Positions 6,188 through 7,618 of a stretch of 7,618 bases of DNA are shown piece after piece; position 1 is the stretch's first letter, and each line of letters begins with the position of its first letter. A program made the translations under genes and the position numbers. The DNA comes from JAGOBX01 sp036733285 (GTDB taxonomy: Bacteria; JAGOBX01). Location of the stretch: NCBI GenBank assembly GCA_036733285.1, contig DAINAU010000187.1, forward strand, positions 1-7,618, given 5' to 3'. The notes below the pieces were generated by a model, which saw nothing but the letters and a program-made list of their open reading frames with translations, was not told the DNA's origin and did not search any database.

Positions 6188-7618
6188 ATGAAAAAGTTTT
6201 TAACGATTAGTATTATTTGTGTATCTATTATACTCTCAATCGCTTCGGGAGTATTTGCTTCAGAAGCTACATTAGTCGCCGAGCTGCAAACGTCTTTTGA
6301 TACTTTCTCATATTATTGCAGCCAAAGAGACAGCCAATCTTTATATACGATATTTATGTCTAATTATTTAGACGAAGGAGAAGACAGCAATGTGTTCATA
6401 CTTGACATACAGGATGAAATTTTTTCGATGGTGGAACAGGGCGGCTCTTTGACAATAAAAGTTAATTCTGCGGCATTGATCGATACTAATATTGCAGAAG
6501 CGAATTGTTCTATATATTTTTTTGATGGAACTGATACAAAAATTGAAAGCGAAGAATTTATAATGAAAAAGGACGCTGATAATATATGGAAATTATACGG
6601 CGACCAATCAAATTTTGAGGGAATGGTATTTACTGAAAAAACATACGACGGAAAATTATATTTAAATTTCAAACTTGATTTTAACGATGAAAAAAAAATA
6701 GAAATAAACGGAACTGAATATGATTCATCGGCAATAGAAGCGGCGGCAGTTGAAGGAATAGGTCATTTACAAATGCGTCAGGACGGGGACTGGCCTTCCT
6801 GCGATACGCAGATTTTAATTTCAGATTATCCGGTTTCAGGAACAAAATATGTTTTTCAATTAAAACTTGATGGAGATGTTACAATATATACGGCTACAGC
6901 TAAATTTAAAAAAGGATTATCCAATCCTTTAACCATAACAACGCCTATAGCGAATTCTGTCGGGGATACGACAGGTCATTTTGAATGGACTTGCGGCGAC
7001 CAAAATTTGTTAATACAAAGAGTGAATTTATCCATTTGGGCTGACGGAGCGCAGTTTAATTACTGGACGGATTTTGAAAAAGAAGACGCTAATCCATTGA
7101 TTTCTAAAAATATTCAGTTAAATTATACGCAAAGAACCGGTCATATTATAAATATATCCGTTCAAGACGACGACGATAATAAGTCTTCAGCCCGCGTATA
7201 TTTTTATCCGCTTCCTGGAGACGGCGTTTTCTACGGAAATTTTATTTTCAATACTCTCCCGGTAAATGTTGAAAGTTTAAACGGGTTAAAAGTTTTTGTA
7301 TTATTAAAGGCAAACAAAGATGGCCAGTCTGTAATTTGCGATTCAACGAGTTTTACGTTATCATTCGTTGGAGAATCTTCTACAAATATATTTAATTATT
7401 CTTTTCAAAATCTTTACAACAATTATTACGAAATGGAAACTTTTGTAGATTTAAACAACAATAATAAATACGATACGGGCGAACCGATTAATCATAGTGG
7501 AAATAATCAGATCACAAATGAAAATAAAAATGTAGAATGGAATCTTGTTCAATATTTTTCAAAGAATACGCCGCCTGTTATACAAAATTTTTCAATAAAT
7601 AATTTTAATTCTTATACT
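6188..7618 (+). CDS. Secreted multidomain protein with NTF2-like N-terminal domain (3'-truncated by window)
   Basis: The frame opens at ATG 6188 after a good ribosome binding site and stays open for 477 codons to the window end. Residues 1-24 form a signal peptide (MKKF, a long Ile/Ser/Val core, then VFA before SEA), so the protein is exported by Sec. Residues about 26-145 resemble an NTF2/SnoaL-like fold: an amphipathic helix (LVAELQTSFDTFSYYCSQRD), a short NYLDEGED segment, alternating beta strands, and the typical closing strand with W134-KLYGDQ. Residues about 146-245 are beta-rich and unassigned. An Ig-like module may begin near 247 (PLTITTPIANSV), and another opens near 460 (NTPPVIQNFSI) before the window ends. 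A DLNNNNKYDTGE loop at 421-432 resembles calcium-binding D-x-N-x-N loops of secreted proteins. I infer a surface or secreted protein, not a catalyst. Whether it also ends in a sorting module cannot be seen. Confidence 0.9.
   Translation, partial: MKKFLTISIICVSIILSIASGVFASEATLVAELQTSFDTFSYYCSQRDSQSLYTIFMSNYLDEGEDSNVFILDIQDEIFSMVEQGGSLTIKVNSAALIDTNIAEANCSIYFFDGTDTKIESEEFIMKKDADNIWKLYGDQSNFEGMVFTEKTYDGKLYLNFKLDFNDEKKIEINGTEYDSSAIEAAAVEGIGHLQMRQDGDWPSCDTQILISDYPVSGTKYVFQLKLDGDVTIYTATAKFKKGLSNPLTITTPIANSVGDTTGHFEWTCGDQNLLIQRVNLSIWADGAQFNYWTDFEKEDANPLISKNIQLNYTQRTGHIINISVQDDDDNKSSARVYFYPLPGDGVFYGNFIFNTLPVNVESLNGLKVFVLLKANKDGQSVICDSTSFTLSFVGESSTNIFNYSFQNLYNNYYEMETFVDLNNNNKYDTGEPINHSGNNQITNENKNVEWNLVQYFSKNTPPVIQNFSINNFNSYT

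Overview
The window is AT-rich (roughly one third G+C by eye). It carries two large plus-strand genes for secreted proteins, each cut by a window edge, separated by about 600 bases of very AT-rich DNA with several inverted repeats. The first gene ends in a C-terminal module of the Por-secretion (T9SS type A) / FlgD-like Ig class, with a YPNPFKPNSG-type opening and an SGVYIY...GKILVIK-type ending. I associate that version with Elusimicrobiota (for example Endomicrobia) and other deep-branching or candidate phyla more than with typical Bacteroidota. The taxonomic suggestion is weak: it rests on this module and the base composition, and no rRNA or housekeeping gene is present.

Positions 3-5585 hold the 3' part of one very large adhesin-like gene. 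It shows one partial and fourteen complete Ig-like (glucodextranase-B-like) repeats of about 91-112 residues. These are followed by a fibronectin-III-like domain, a poorly recognisable beta-rich region with a DEDND-type acidic loop, and the sorting module. The true start lies upstream of the window. Neighbouring repeats keep almost identical DNA in places, so the array has probably been expanding.

Positions 5586-6187 hold no convincing gene. Features are a perfect 12-bp hairpin 30 bases after the stop, a 107-bp nested inverted repeat at 5831-5937, and a 10-bp hairpin followed by seven Ts at 5942-5990. There is also an A/T-only hairpin at 6027-6047. The middle two may be a small structured RNA with its own terminator, a palindromic mobile repeat, or a long structured 3' UTR or leader.

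Positions 6188-7618 hold the 5' part of a second secreted protein. It has a good ribosome binding site, a clear signal peptide, an NTF2-like N-terminal domain, beta-rich Ig-like segments and a calcium-loop-like motif; it runs off the window. Both genes point the same way and encode exported proteins, so the locus looks devoted to surface or secreted multidomain proteins. No mobile-element gene, CRISPR array, tRNA or rRNA was seen.
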